Below, piece by piece: positions 1 through 8,094 of a stretch of DNA of 64,000 nucleotides; positions within the stretch are counted from its first letter, which is position 1; every line of letters begins with the position of its first letter. The DNA lies in assembly GCF_014199415.1 (NCBI RefSeq), contig NZ_JACIJN010000005.1:124001-188000 (forward strand), written 5' to 3'. The notes below the pieces were generated by a model. The model was not told the origin of the DNA and searched no databases. It was given only the letters and a program-made list of their open reading frames with translations. Source of the stretch: Sphingomonas endophytica (GTDB lineage: Bacteria; Pseudomonadota; Alphaproteobacteria; Sphingomonadales; Sphingomonadaceae). Both the position numbers and the translations under genes were made by a program.

Positions 1-966
1 CCGCCCGACGATCGGATGGCGCACCACGTCGGCGGCGGTGAAGCGGCACAGCGAGATGCCCTCCACCCCCTCCAGCCGAGTCGTCGCATCGGCGAGTCCG
101 CTGGCCCCGACGCCGCCGGGAAGATCCGTCTGGTTGGGATCGCCGCAGATCACCATCCGGCTGTTCTGCCCGAAGCGGGTCAGGAACATCTTCATCTGCG
201 CGGGCGTGGTGTTCTGCGCCTCGTCGAGGATGACGAACGCGTCGCCGAGCGTCCGGCCGCGCATGAAGGCGATCGGCGCAATCTCGATCTCGCCGCTCGC
301 GATCCGCCGTTCGACCTGCTCGGCGGGCAGGCAGTCGTAGAGCGCGTCGTAGAGCGGGCGGAGGTAGGGATCGACCTTCTCCTTCATGTCGCCGGGCAGG
401 AAGCCGAGCCGCTCGCCCGCCTCAACCGCGGGACGCGACAGGATCAGCCGCTGGACGCTGCCCGAAATCAACTGCGCGACCGCCTGCGCGACCGCGATAT
501 AGGTCTTGCCGGTGCCCGCCGGGCCGAGCGCGAAGATCATGTCGTGGGTGGTCAGCTCGCGCATGTAATGCGCCTGCGCGGGCGTGCGCGGGACGATCGT
601 CTTCTTGCGCGTGCGGATCATCACCGACGGTGCCGGGCTGCGCTCGGCGGAGATGATCCCGTCGAGCACCGGTTCCGAGGCCATCGCAATCGACGCGTCG
701 ACCAGGCCGGTATCGACCTCCTCGCCGCGCTGGAGGCGGGCATAGAGATCGTGGAGCACGTCGCGCGCGAGCGCCACCTGCTCGGCGGTGCCCTCAAGCC
801 CGACGCGGTTGCCGCGCGCGGTGATATAGACCCCCAGCCGGTTCTCCAGCGCCACCAGATGCTGGTCGTACTGGCCGAACAGCCGGCTCAGCAATTGCGG
901 GCGGTCGAAGACGACCTCGACACGCGAACGCTCGCCCGCCTGGGCGGGGACGGGTTTACGGCTCAT
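1..966 (-). CDS. PhoH family ATPase (3' end beyond window)
   Basis: This PhoH-like P-loop ATPase/RNA-associated protein is cut by the left edge: 322 residues are visible and the C-terminus is missing. The Walker A motif GPAGTGKT is at residues 148–155 and the Walker B-like stretch FVILDEAQ ends near residue 251. The N-terminal 70 residues resemble the KH-like part of bacterial PhoH/YbeZ. The start is ATG at 966, reading MSRKPVPAQAG. It lies 173 bp downstream of miaB on the same strand. The miaB–phoH–ybeY order is common in alphaproteobacteria, so ybeY (rRNA maturation) is expected just outside the window. Known for the family: ATP binding and a link to YbeY. The precise substrate is not established. 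Confidence 0.93.
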   Translation of the reverse strand, partial: MSRKPVPAQAGERSRVEVVFDRPQLLSRLFGQYDQHLVALENRLGVYITARGNRVGLEGTAEQVALARDVLHDLYARLQRGEEVDTGLVDASIAMASEPVLDGIISAERSPAPSVMIRTRKKTIVPRTPAQAHYMRELTTHDMIFALGPAGTGKTYIAVAQAVAQLISGSVQRLILSRPAVEAGERLGFLPGDMKEKVDPYLRPLYDALYDCLPAEQVERRIASGEIEIAPIAFMRGRTLGDAFVILDEAQNTTPAQMKMFLTRFGQNSRMVICGDPNQTDLPGGVGASGLADATTRLEGVEGISLCRFTAADVVRHPIVGR

Positions 967-1105
967 GCGGCTCCTGTGGCGATGGGCGACACGCGGCAGA
1001 TCGCCGCAAGAGGCGAGATAGGTGCAGCGCGTGACGGCACAATGGCATCGCCGGCGAATGTGGCAGGCGATTCGCGCAGGGGGAAGGCGGAATCGTCATG
1101 ATGTT

Positions 1106-1134
1106 CGTCACCCCGGATCAGGTCCGGGGCGACG
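1106..1134. repeat. R3 repeat, single arm (ccggatcaggtccgg)
   Basis: A 29-base palindromic arm of the R3 family, with core ccccggatcaggtccgggg flanked by gtca and gacg. It lies in the 173-bp gap between miaB and phoH, and only one arm is present. If transcribed it would form a hairpin between the two genes. Other R3 copies are near 14.67, 15.5, 27.3, 35.1, 37.0, 41.6, 43.7 and 63.5 kb. Confidence 0.8.
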
Positions 1135-1139
1135 TAGGG

Positions 1140-2474
1140 TCACGCCGCCGCGAGCGCGCGCACCTCGCCGGTAAGCGACAGCGGGCCGGCCTGCGTCAGC
1201 GTCACGTCGAGCACGTCACCGATCGCGTGCGGGCCGACGACGTGGACCGATTGCAGCCACGGCGACTTGCCGAGCCATTGGCCGTCGCGCTTGCCGCGAC
1301 GCTCGATCAGCACGCTGCACGCGCGGCCGACCGAGGCGGCGTTGAATGCGGCCTGATCGCGGTTGAGCGCGGCCTGCAAGCGCTGGAGCCGCTCGTCCAT
1401 GACCTCGGCGGGGATCTGCTCACCAAGCGTCGCGGCCGGGGTGCCGGGGCGCGGTGAATATTTGAAGCTGTACGCCTGCGCATAGCCGACCGCGTCGACG
1501 AGGCTGAGCGTCTCGGCGAACTCGGCCTCGGTCTCGCCGGGGAAGCCGACGATGAAGTCGCCCGACAGCGCGATGTCGGGGCGCGCAGCGCGGATGCGGT
1601 CGAGCAGGCGCAGGTAGCCGTCGCGCGTGTGCTGGCGGTTCATCGCGCGCAGCACGCGGTCGCTGCCCGCCTGCACCGGCAGGTGGAGGAACGGCATGAG
1701 GCTCTCGACATCGCGGTGCGCGTCGATCAGCCCCTGCGCCATGTCGTTGGGATGGCTGGTGGTGTAGCGGATCCGCGCCAGCCCCGCGATGCGATCGAGC
1801 GCGCGGATCAGGTCGTGGAGCCCCCGCCCCTCGCCATCGGTCCACGCATTGACGTTCTGGCCGAGCAACGTGATCTCGCGCGCGCCGGCATCGACCAGCG
1901 CCCTCGCCTCGTCGACGATCGCCGCGAACGGCCGGCTGATCTCCGCGCCGCGCGTATAGGGGACGACGCAATAGGTGCAGAATTTGTCGCAGCCTTCCTG
2001 CACGGTCAGGAATGCGCCGGGCGCGACCTTTCGCCGCGCCGGAAGAGCCGCGAACTTCGAAGCGAGCGGCATGTCGGTGTCGAGCGCGGCCTCGCCCTTC
2101 GTCGCGGCGGCGACCAGCTTCGGAAGATTGTGATAGGCCTGCGGGCCGACCACGACGTCGACCTTGGCGCGGCGGACGATCTCCTCGCCCTCGGCCTGCG
2201 CGACGCACCCCGCGACCGCGATCATCGGCGAGCGGCCTTCCGCGCCCGCAACCTTGCGAACGCGGCCGATGTCCGAATAGACCTTCTCGGTCGCCTTCTC
2301 GCGGATGTGGCAGGTGTTGAGCACCACGAGGTCGGCGGCGTTGGCGTCGTCGGTGGCGACCATCCCCTCGGCCGCCATCAATTCGGCCATCCGCTCGCCG
2401 TCATAGACGTTCATCTGGCAGCCGAACGACTTGACGTGGAAGGTCTTCGGCGGGGTCTTCTGGAGCACGGACAT
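1140..2474 (-). CDS. miaB: tRNA-2-methylthio-N6-dimethylallyladenosine synthase MiaB
   Basis: A radical-SAM methylthiotransferase that adds the 2-methylthio group to i6A37 of tRNAs reading UNN codons, using two [4Fe-4S] clusters. It has 444 residues, about the family length. The N-terminal UPF0004 domain carries three cluster cysteines, C19 (SFGCQMN), C55 (LNTCHIRE) and C90 (AGCVAQ). The radical-SAM CX3CX2C motif is C162/C166/C169 (GCDKFCTYC). The last 70 or so residues fit a TRAM RNA-binding domain. It starts 24 bp after the upstream GNAT gene and precedes phoH. Confidence 0.97.
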   Translation of the reverse strand: MSVLQKTPPKTFHVKSFGCQMNVYDGERMAELMAAEGMVATDDANAADLVVLNTCHIREKATEKVYSDIGRVRKVAGAEGRSPMIAVAGCVAQAEGEEIVRRAKVDVVVGPQAYHNLPKLVAAATKGEAALDTDMPLASKFAALPARRKVAPGAFLTVQEGCDKFCTYCVVPYTRGAEISRPFAAIVDEARALVDAGAREITLLGQNVNAWTDGEGRGLHDLIRALDRIAGLARIRYTTSHPNDMAQGLIDAHRDVESLMPFLHLPVQAGSDRVLRAMNRQHTRDGYLRLLDRIRAARPDIALSGDFIVGFPGETEAEFAETLSLVDAVGYAQAYSFKYSPRPGTPAATLGEQIPAEVMDERLQRLQAALNRDQAAFNAASVGRACSVLIERRGKRDGQWLGKSPWLQSVHVVGPHAIGDVLDVTLTQAGPLSLTGEVRALAAA

Positions 2475-2498
2475 GCGGCGCGCCTTAGCGGAAAGGCG

Positions 2499-2960
2499 TC
2501 AGGCTGGCCAGCGCAGCAGCATGTCGACGCGGTCCAGCCCCGGGGAATAGCCGTCCGGCACCACCCGCTCCACGACGAAGCCGAACCGCGCGTAGAAGCC
2601 CTGCGTATGCTGGCTGGTGTCGAGCCGCACCTGCCGCACGCCCGGGGTGGCGCGGGCGGCATCGAGCCGCGCTTGCGTCAGGATACGGCCGAGCCCGGTG
2701 CGATGCTGCGCGCGGTCGACCATCCCCCAGCAGAAGCCGGCGGTTTCCCCATCGGCAGCGGCACGGTGTCCGCCGCACGCGACGATCGCGCCACTGCGCT
2801 CGACCACCTGGAAGGCCCAGCTGGCGGCATGCGTATCGAGGAAGCCGGCGAAGTCGCTGCGCTCACCCGCGGCGAAGAAGGTCGGTGTGTTGCCGTCGAA
2901 CAGCGCGAGACAGGCGGCGCGGTCGGCGGCGTCATATGCGCGGACGCGGGTGTCGGTCAT
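2499..2960 (-). CDS. GNAT family N-acetyltransferase
   Basis: A 153-residue GNAT-fold acetyltransferase. The acetyl-CoA binding segment is around residues 85–100 (RTGLGRILTQARLDAA), followed by the usual end motif around HTQGFYARFGF (118–128). The ATG at 2960 overlaps the stop of the cytochrome c gene by four bases (ATGA), which suggests translational coupling. The reading frame is open much further upstream, but that part lies over the cytochrome and acyltransferase genes. The substrate cannot be inferred from sequence or neighbours. Confidence 0.85.
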   Translation of the reverse strand: MTDTRVRAYDAADRAACLALFDGNTPTFFAAGERSDFAGFLDTHAASWAFQVVERSGAIVACGGHRAAADGETAGFCWGMVDRAQHRTGLGRILTQARLDAARATPGVRQVRLDTSQHTQGFYARFGFVVERVVPDGYSPGLDRVDMLLRWPA

Positions 2961-3385
2961 CGCTGGGTCTTGAGATAGGCGATCAGGTCGGCGCGCGCGA
3001 GCGGATCGCGGACCCCGGCGAAGGTCATCGTGGTGCCCGGCACATCGGCGCGCGGGTCGGCGAGCCAGCGGTCGAGTCGCCGGTCGTCCCAAACGCCGCG
3101 TTGCGCCTGCAAGGCGTCGGTATAGCCGAAGCGCGGGCGGTTCTGCGCGATCGGCGCGCCATAGACGCCGTGCAGGTTCGGGCCGTTGCGATCCGCGCCG
3201 CCGGCCGCGATCGAATGACAGGCGGCGCATTGCCCGAAGCCACGTGCGCCGGCCTGTGCGTCCGCGATCTGCATAACTTGCGCGAAGGTCGGGTTCGGGC
3301 CGAGCCGCGCGCGCCGCTCGGCAGTGTCGTCGCGCGAGCAGGCGGCGAGCGCGAGTACCGCGACGAGCGTAGGGCGAAAGGTCAC
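2957..3385 (-). CDS. lipoprotein c-type cytochrome
   Basis: A 142-residue class I cytochrome c. It starts with GTG at 3385, overlapping the plsC stop in a GTGA arrangement. A short signal sequence ends in the lipobox LAAC (C16), so it is probably lipid-anchored in the periplasm. The haem motif CAACH is at 53–57, GPNLHGVYG follows near 68–76, and M120 in the PGTTMTF context is the likely sixth haem ligand, as in cytochrome c2 or c550. It would shuttle electrons to a terminal oxidase or other partner. No partner gene is adjacent. Confidence 0.9.
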   Translation of the reverse strand: MTFRPTLVAVLALAACSRDDTAERRARLGPNPTFAQVMQIADAQAGARGFGQCAACHSIAAGGADRNGPNLHGVYGAPIAQNRPRFGYTDALQAQRGVWDDRRLDRWLADPRADVPGTTMTFAGVRDPLARADLIAYLKTQR

Positions 3386-4095
3386 CACGCCGCTTCGATC
3401 TGCGCGCGCGCCGCGGCGGCGATCGCCTTGCGGTCGCCCTCGGGTACGAACGGCGTGAGGAAGTGCAGCGTCGCCACGAACGTCCCGCGGCGGTTGAGGA
3501 CGCGTTTCGCGTGACGCGCGCCATCCTCGGCACCGACCCACGCCACGTCGTGGGTCGCCGCGCCGTAATCGATCCGCACCGGCTGGACGCGCACGCCCGG
3601 CGGCGGCGGGGCGAGCGCGGCGAGCAGCCCGGCCTTGAACGGCCCCAGCGTGACGCCGTCGCCGGTCGTCCCCTCGGGAAAGATCGCCACCGGCTGCGGA
3701 CCGGCGAGCTGGTCGCGGAGCGCCGCGACCTGCGCGTCGATCCCCATCCGGTCGCCGCGACGCACGAACAACGTGTTGTTGAGCGTGCACAGCCAGCCGA
3801 CCAGCGGCGCGTCGCGCAACTCGGCCTTGGCGACGAACGCCGCGCCGCTCGCGCCGGCCAGCGCGAGGATGTCGATCCAGGTCACGTGATTGGCGAGCAG
3901 CACCGCGTCGCGGCGCAACGGCGTGCCGACGACGCGCACCCGCGCCCCGACGATCCGCGCCACCCAGCCGAGAAACCTTCGCGGCCACGGCGAACGCAAG
4001 CGGAAGAGCCGCCACGTGCCGTGCAGGAGGAGCGCGACGAGCAGCGCCGCCGCCAGCGCGACGAGCCGTGCCCAGCCGCGCGCGTTCAACCGCAT
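3382..4095 (-). CDS. plsC: 1-acyl-sn-glycerol-3-phosphate acyltransferase
   Basis: A 237-residue lysophosphatidic acid acyltransferase that would make phosphatidic acid at the inner membrane. An N-terminal hydrophobic helix covers about residues 10–27. The catalytic HX4D motif is H70–D75 (NHVTWID) and the substrate-binding motif FPEGTT is at 139–144. The gene starts one base after the fur stop and overlaps the cytochrome start by four bases, so it is embedded in the minus-strand run. Confidence 0.93.
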   Translation of the reverse strand: MRLNARGWARLVALAAALLVALLLHGTWRLFRLRSPWPRRFLGWVARIVGARVRVVGTPLRRDAVLLANHVTWIDILALAGASGAAFVAKAELRDAPLVGWLCTLNNTLFVRRGDRMGIDAQVAALRDQLAGPQPVAIFPEGTTGDGVTLGPFKAGLLAALAPPPPGVRVQPVRIDYGAATHDVAWVGAEDGARHAKRVLNRRGTFVATLHFLTPFVPEGDRKAIAAAARAQIEAAW

Positions 4096-4096
4096 G

Positions 4097-4525
4097 TCAG
4101 TCCTTGCGGAGCGCGACGCCGTACAATTCCATGCGGTGGTCGACCAGCCGGAAACCGAGCCGCTCGGCGATCGCCTTTTGCAGCAGTTCCAGCTCGGGAT
4201 CGACGAACTCGATCACCTTGCCGGTCTCGACGTCGATCAGATGGTCGTGATGCGCCTCGGGCGAGGGTTCGTAGCGCGCGCGGCCGTCGCCGAAGTCATG
4301 CCGGTCGAGGATGCCCGCCTCCTCGAACAGGCGCACGGTGCGATAGACGGTGGCGATCGAGATGCCGGGGTCGATCGCGGAGGCGCGCGCATAGACCTTC
4401 TCCACGTCGGGATGGTCTTCCGCCTCCGACAGGACGCGCGCGATGACGCGGCGCTGTTCGGTGATACGCAGGCCCTTTTCGTGACACAGCGCTTCGAGAT
4501 CGATCTTGCGAGCCATGGTCGCCAT
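4097..4525 (-). CDS. fur: Fur family transcriptional regulator
   Basis: A 142-residue metal-responsive repressor. The winged helix is in the first 80 residues (recognition region ISIATVYRTVRLFEEAG, 55–71), and the metal-site motif HHDHLI is at 92–97. The structural zinc CXXC pairs of gammaproteobacterial Fur are missing: the segment after HHDHLI reads DVETGKVIEF and the only cysteine is C14. This fits alphaproteobacterial Fur/Mur proteins, which may sense manganese or iron, so the metal is uncertain. Two ATGs are possible, at 4525 and 4516. A dyad lies 18–43 bp upstream. plsC follows after one base. Confidence 0.93.
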   Translation of the reverse strand: MATMARKIDLEALCHEKGLRITEQRRVIARVLSEAEDHPDVEKVYARASAIDPGISIATVYRTVRLFEEAGILDRHDFGDGRARYEPSPEAHHDHLIDVETGKVIEFVDPELELLQKAIAERLGFRLVDHRMELYGVALRKD

Positions 4526-4542
4526 GTAATGGATCGCGCTTG

Positions 4543-4568
4543 TTGCGAAAAGCGCTACCGACTCGCAA
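4543..4568. promoter_or_regulatory. inverted repeat upstream of fur
   Basis: TTGCGA and TCGCAA (4543–4548 and 4563–4568) form a six-base inverted repeat with a 14-base spacer in the 51-bp gap between rimI and fur. The position would suit an operator for fur autoregulation. The sequence is not a clear match to a known Fur or Mur box, so this is only a candidate. Confidence 0.3.
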
Positions 4569-4576
4569 AAAAGCGA

Positions 4577-5062
4577 TTATCGATGAATTTCGAGCTCCCG
4601 CGCATAGGTATGCGCGTCGAACGCCTGCCCGCCCGGCCCGCGATAGTAATTGCGACGCACCCCGGCGTGGCGGAAACCATGCGCGGCGTAGAGCGCGACC
4701 GCCGGGTTGTTGGCGCGCACCTCCAGATGCAGCTTCGCCACCCCGCGCCCCTCGCATTCGGCGATCACCCCGCGCAGCAACGCCGCGCCGACGCCGCTGC
4801 GGCGCGCGGGCGGGTCGACCGCGATCAGCAGCAGTTCGGCCTCGTCCATGATCGCGCGGACCAATGCGAAGCCGACCACCGCCTCGTCGACGCGCGCCAG
4901 CGTCAGCCAGACGCCGGGCATGGCGAGGATGCCGATACATTGGCTGCGCGTCCACGCTTCGCCATAGCGCGGGTCGAAGGCGGCGAGCATGATGCGGTCG
5001 ACCGCCTCGGCGTCGCCCGCGCCGCCCGGTGCCAGCTCGATCAGCCGCACCCGCGTGCTCAT
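4577..5062 (-). CDS. rimI: ribosomal protein S18 alanine N-acetyltransferase RimI
   Basis: A 161-residue GNAT protein resembling RimI, which acetylates the N-terminal alanine of ribosomal protein S18. The acetyl-CoA loop RRSGVGAAL is around 87–95, and the end motif NNPAVALYAAHGFRHAGVRRNYY is typical of RimI. The start ATG overlaps the tsaB stop by four bases. The tsaB–rimI pairing is widespread and supports the call over a generic GNAT. Confidence 0.9.
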   Translation of the reverse strand: MSTRVRLIELAPGGAGDAEAVDRIMLAAFDPRYGEAWTRSQCIGILAMPGVWLTLARVDEAVVGFALVRAIMDEAELLLIAVDPPARRSGVGAALLRGVIAECEGRGVAKLHLEVRANNPAVALYAAHGFRHAGVRRNYYRGPGGQAFDAHTYARELEIHR

Positions 5063-5688
5063 ACGGCAGTCGGCGTCGCCGCGGCGGGCAGCTTGGCGTC
5101 GGGCGCGCGGCCGTAGAAGGGCACCGGCGCCAGCGCGCGCGCCGCGGGCGGGAGCAGCAACGCGTGCCGCGCGTCGGGCAAGGTTTCGTCAGGCGGCACG
5201 TCGGCATCAAGCGCGGCGAGCCAGCGCGTGCCGCTGCCGATCGCGCGGCGACCATCCAGTGCCGCCAGCGCCGCCGCCGGGGTCAGCGAGCGGGGTGCGT
5301 CGAGCGCGGCGAAGGGAGCGGCGAAGCCCTGCATGAAGACCTCACCGTGCCCGCCTTCCATGACGACCGCAAGCGGGCGCGGATCGTCAGCGAGCGCGGC
5401 GACCGCGACCAGCGACGGCGCGCCATAACCCGCGACTGCCCCCCCCCAGCCGAACGCGAGCGCGCGCGCGGCGGCGATCCCGACGCGGATGCCGGTGAAG
5501 CTGCCCGGCCCGACATCGACCAGCACGCGATCGGCGCGCCCGCCGTCGGGCAGCGCGGCGATCATCGGCACCAGCCGCTCGGCATGGCCGCGTCCGACCA
5601 CGTCATGCGTGTGGGCGACCAGTTGCTCGTCTTCGAACAGCGCGACCGAACAGGCGGCGGTCGCGGTGTCGATCACCAAGGTGCGCAT
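5059..5688 (-). CDS. tsaB: tRNA threonylcarbamoyladenosine biosynthesis protein TsaB
   Basis: A 209-residue ASKHA-fold scaffold protein that works with TsaD and TsaE to attach the threonylcarbamoyl group to A37 of ANN-decoding tRNAs. The N-terminus [18 protein letters not shown] and the segment GPGSFTGIRVG (about 60–70) are characteristic of TsaB. The ATG shares one base with the upstream nitroreductase stop (TGATG), and the 3' end overlaps rimI by four bases. Confidence 0.93.
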   Translation of the reverse strand: MRTLVIDTATAACSVALFEDEQLVAHTHDVVGRGHAERLVPMIAALPDGGRADRVLVDVGPGSFTGIRVGIAAARALAFGWGGAVAGYGAPSLVAVAALADDPRPLAVVMEGGHGEVFMQGFAAPFAALDAPRSLTPAAALAALDGRRAIGSGTRWLAALDADVPPDETLPDARHALLLPPAARALAPVPFYGRAPDAKLPAAATPTAV

Positions 5689-6281
5689 CAGGCGAGGCGG
5701 TTGAAGGTCTCGAACGCCGGGCGCGGGCTGCGCGGGTGGAGCGTCGCCGGGTCGCCATAACCGAGCGTGGCGATGAAGTTGGTGCGGACCGCCGGCGTGT
5801 CGGCGAAGAACGCCTTGTCGACCGCGCCGGCGTCGAAGCCCGACATCGGCCCCATGTCGAGCCCCAAAGCGCGCGCGGCGAGGATCAGATAGCCGCCCTG
5901 CAACGACGAATTGCGGAACGCCGACGCCTCGCGCAGCTCGCGATTGCCGTCGAACCAGCTCTTGGCATCGACGTGCGGGAACAGCTCGGGCAGATGTTCG
6001 TGGAATTCGACATCCATGCCGAGGATCACGCTGACCGGCGCCTTCAGCACCTTGTCGCGATTGCTGTCCGAACAGGCGGCGGCGAGCGTCGCCTTGGCCT
6101 CATCGGTCACGCACCACACCAGCCGCGCGGGCAGCTGGTTGGCCGAGGTCGGCCCCATCTTCATCAATTCCCAGATCGCGCGGAGCGTGTCCTCGCCGAC
6201 CGGTTCGTCGCGATAATGGTTGAACGTCCGCGCGGTGCGGAACAGCTGGTCGAGCGCCTGATCGTCGAGCGGGGTGGCCAT
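5688..6281 (-). CDS. nitroreductase family protein (RutE/malonic semialdehyde reductase type)
   Basis: A 197-residue FMN-dependent nitroreductase of the RutE/HadB subgroup, whose members reduce 3-oxopropanoate or related compounds with NAD(P)H. Typical segments are [15 protein letters not shown] (14–28), [14 protein letters not shown] (44–57), [25 protein letters not shown] (about 125–149), and a C-terminal GYGDP. No other pyrimidine-degradation gene is nearby, so the substrate is open. It lies between nifU and tsaB, 35 bp after nifU. Confidence 0.85.
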   Translation of the reverse strand: MATPLDDQALDQLFRTARTFNHYRDEPVGEDTLRAIWELMKMGPTSANQLPARLVWCVTDEAKATLAAACSDSNRDKVLKAPVSVILGMDVEFHEHLPELFPHVDAKSWFDGNRELREASAFRNSSLQGGYLILAARALGLDMGPMSGFDAGAVDKAFFADTPAVRTNFIATLGYGDPATLHPRSPRPAFETFNRLA

Positions 6282-6316
6282 CGGAAACTCCAGTTATCGG
6301 GAAGGTCGGCGCGGGA

Positions 6317-6889
6317 TCAGACCGCGCGGACCTCGGTCACCTCGGGAACGTAATGGCGCAGCAGCTGCTCGATGCCGTTCTTGAGCGTCGCGCTCGACGA
6401 CGGGCAGCCGGCGCACGCGCCCTGCATCCGCAGGAACACCTTGCCCTTGTCGAAGCCGCGATAGACGATGTCGCCGCCGTCGTTGGCGACCGCCGGGCGG
6501 ACGCGGGTGTCGATCAGCTCCTTGATCTGCGCGACGATGTCGGCGTCTTCGGGATTGTCGGCGAACGTCTCTTCCTCGGCCGGGACGCTGAAGCCCGCGC
6601 CGCCGGTGCGGAACAGCGGCATCTGCGCGGTGAAATGGTCCATCAGGATCGCGAGCACGTCGGGCTTGAGATCGCGCCAGTCGACGCCGGGTGCCGCGGT
6701 CACCGAGACGAAGTCGCGACCGAAGAACACGCCGGTCACGTCGCCGAGCCCGAAGAGCGTATCGGCGAGCGGGCTGGCCTCCGCCTCCTCGGGAGTGGCG
6801 AAGTCGCGCGTGCCGGCATCCATGACGGTGCGGCCGGGCAGGAACTTGAGCGTCGCCGGGTTCGGCGTGGCTTCGGTTTCGATCAGCAT
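6317..6889 (-). CDS. NifU family Fe–S scaffold protein (Nfu type)
   Basis: A 190-residue Nfu-like iron–sulfur carrier. An N-terminal Scaffold-NfuN domain (about 1–90, starting MLIETEATPNPATLKFLPG) is followed by a NifU C-terminal domain. The cluster motif CX2C is C159/C162 (GACAGCPSS). It probably delivers [4Fe-4S] clusters to client enzymes. MiaB, encoded in the same strand run, is a plausible but unproven client. The ATG at 6889 matches the family N-terminus. The frame is open to 7174, but that upstream part runs through the R4 repeat. Confidence 0.93.
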   Translation of the reverse strand: MLIETEATPNPATLKFLPGRTVMDAGTRDFATPEEAEASPLADTLFGLGDVTGVFFGRDFVSVTAAPGVDWRDLKPDVLAILMDHFTAQMPLFRTGGAGFSVPAEEETFADNPEDADIVAQIKELIDTRVRPAVANDGGDIVYRGFDKGKVFLRMQGACAGCPSSSATLKNGIEQLLRHYVPEVTEVRAV

Positions 6890-7009
6890 GACGGCGATGT
6901 GGCGCGTGCGGCGCGCCGGATCAAGCGCGCAGCGCGAAAGCGATCGTTTCGGACGGGATAGGTGGAGCGGGTGTTCGGAGTGACTTCTTCCTTCATCCCC
7001 GCCTTCCTT

Positions 7010-7105
7010 CGTCATTCCCGCGCAGGCAGGTGTCCAGACACTCTGACATTTCGCCCCCATCGAGGGACCTGCGCGTCTGGATCGCCGCCTTCTCGGGGAT
7101 GACGG
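7010..7105. repeat. R4 repeat, diverged copy
   Basis: A paired-arm element: left arm cgtcattcccgcgcaggca, right arm ending gccttctcggggatgacgg, with a diverged centre. It fills much of the 256-bp gap between the nifU start and the hydroxylase-like gene's stop. It is the least conserved of the four R4 copies seen (others at 50.5, 50.7 and 63.4 kb). I see no other element in the gap. Confidence 0.7.
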
Positions 7106-7145
7106 AGAGGGGCCGGGGTGACGGAAGAACCGGCAAAACCCCGCG

Positions 7146-7946
7146 TCACCCGTCCATCTGCCCCACCGCCGCATTCCATTTGGCGACGTTCGCGCGCGCC
7201 TCCTGCACGAAGGCGGAGCGACGAACCGCGCCCAAGAACAGGTCCGCGACCCATTTGCCCGGACGACGCAGCGGGCGCTCGAACTGGATCAGCAGCACCA
7301 CGCGCGTGCCGTCGGTCTCGTTCCACACCTCATGGTCGTAGGTATCGTCGAAGACGAGGGTTTCTCCCTCCGACCAGCGGACGATCCGGTCGCGGACGCG
7401 CATCCGCACGTCGCCGTCGCGCGGCACGATCAACGCGAGATGGCAGGTGATGAGCCCCTTCGACACGCCGCGGTGCGGCGGGATGTGCGTCCCCGGCGCA
7501 AGGATCGAGAAAAAGGCGGTGGTCAGCCCCGGCACGCGCGCCAGCACGTCGCGGGTGCGCGGGCAGCGGTTCAGATTGTCGTCGATCCGGTAGCCATAGC
7601 CCCACAGGAAATAGGAGCGCCACTTGCCGACCTCGGCGATCGCACGATGATCGGGGGAGATGGTGGCGAGGCTGGGCGCGGCATTGCCGACCAGCGCGAC
7701 CGCGCGCGCCTCGGCGAGGATCGCCTGCCACTGGTCGCGAAGCAGCGCGGTCCAGGCGAAATCACGCACGTCGAGCACCGGGGCATTGGCGACCAGCGAC
7801 GACCCCGCGATCAGCCGGTCGACCGTCCCGCGCAGCCGCTTGCCGACGCGGACCGGCCACGGCCTGCCGGGTTCGGCGACCAGCGCCGACGGTGATCGCA
7901 CCGCCAGCGCTCCGGCCGGGGTGATGCTGAGATCGGGCTCTATCAT
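7146..7946 (-). CDS. aspartyl/asparaginyl β-hydroxylase domain protein
   Basis: A 266-residue Fe(II)/2-oxoglutarate dioxygenase-like protein of the AspH/LpxO superfamily. Key segments are FFSILAPGTHIPPHRG (145–160, with H154 and H158) and LVFDDTYDHEVWNETDGTRVVLLIQF (198–222), which carries the metal His and the 2-oxoglutarate-binding Arg. LpxO relatives hydroxylate lipid A acyl chains, but this protein lacks clear membrane helices, so the substrate is unknown. The start is taken as ATG at 7946 (MIEPDLS). An in-frame ATG at 8033 would add 29 residues. It is divergent from the M16 peptidase gene. Confidence 0.82.
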   Translation of the reverse strand: MIEPDLSITPAGALAVRSPSALVAEPGRPWPVRVGKRLRGTVDRLIAGSSLVANAPVLDVRDFAWTALLRDQWQAILAEARAVALVGNAAPSLATISPDHRAIAEVGKWRSYFLWGYGYRIDDNLNRCPRTRDVLARVPGLTTAFFSILAPGTHIPPHRGVSKGLITCHLALIVPRDGDVRMRVRDRIVRWSEGETLVFDDTYDHEVWNETDGTRVVLLIQFERPLRRPGKWVADLFLGAVRRSAFVQEARANVAKWNAAVGQMDG

Positions 7947-8094
7947 TCGCTTGTCGATCAATCCGTTGCCCGCCCCCGAACAGCTGGAAAGCGGCGGCGG
8001 ATACCCCCGCATCACGGCCAGAACGTGGCGCACAACGGCAAAGGAAAGGCGGGCAGCCGTTGCCGCGCGCCTCGCTCATCCCTACAATCGCCTG

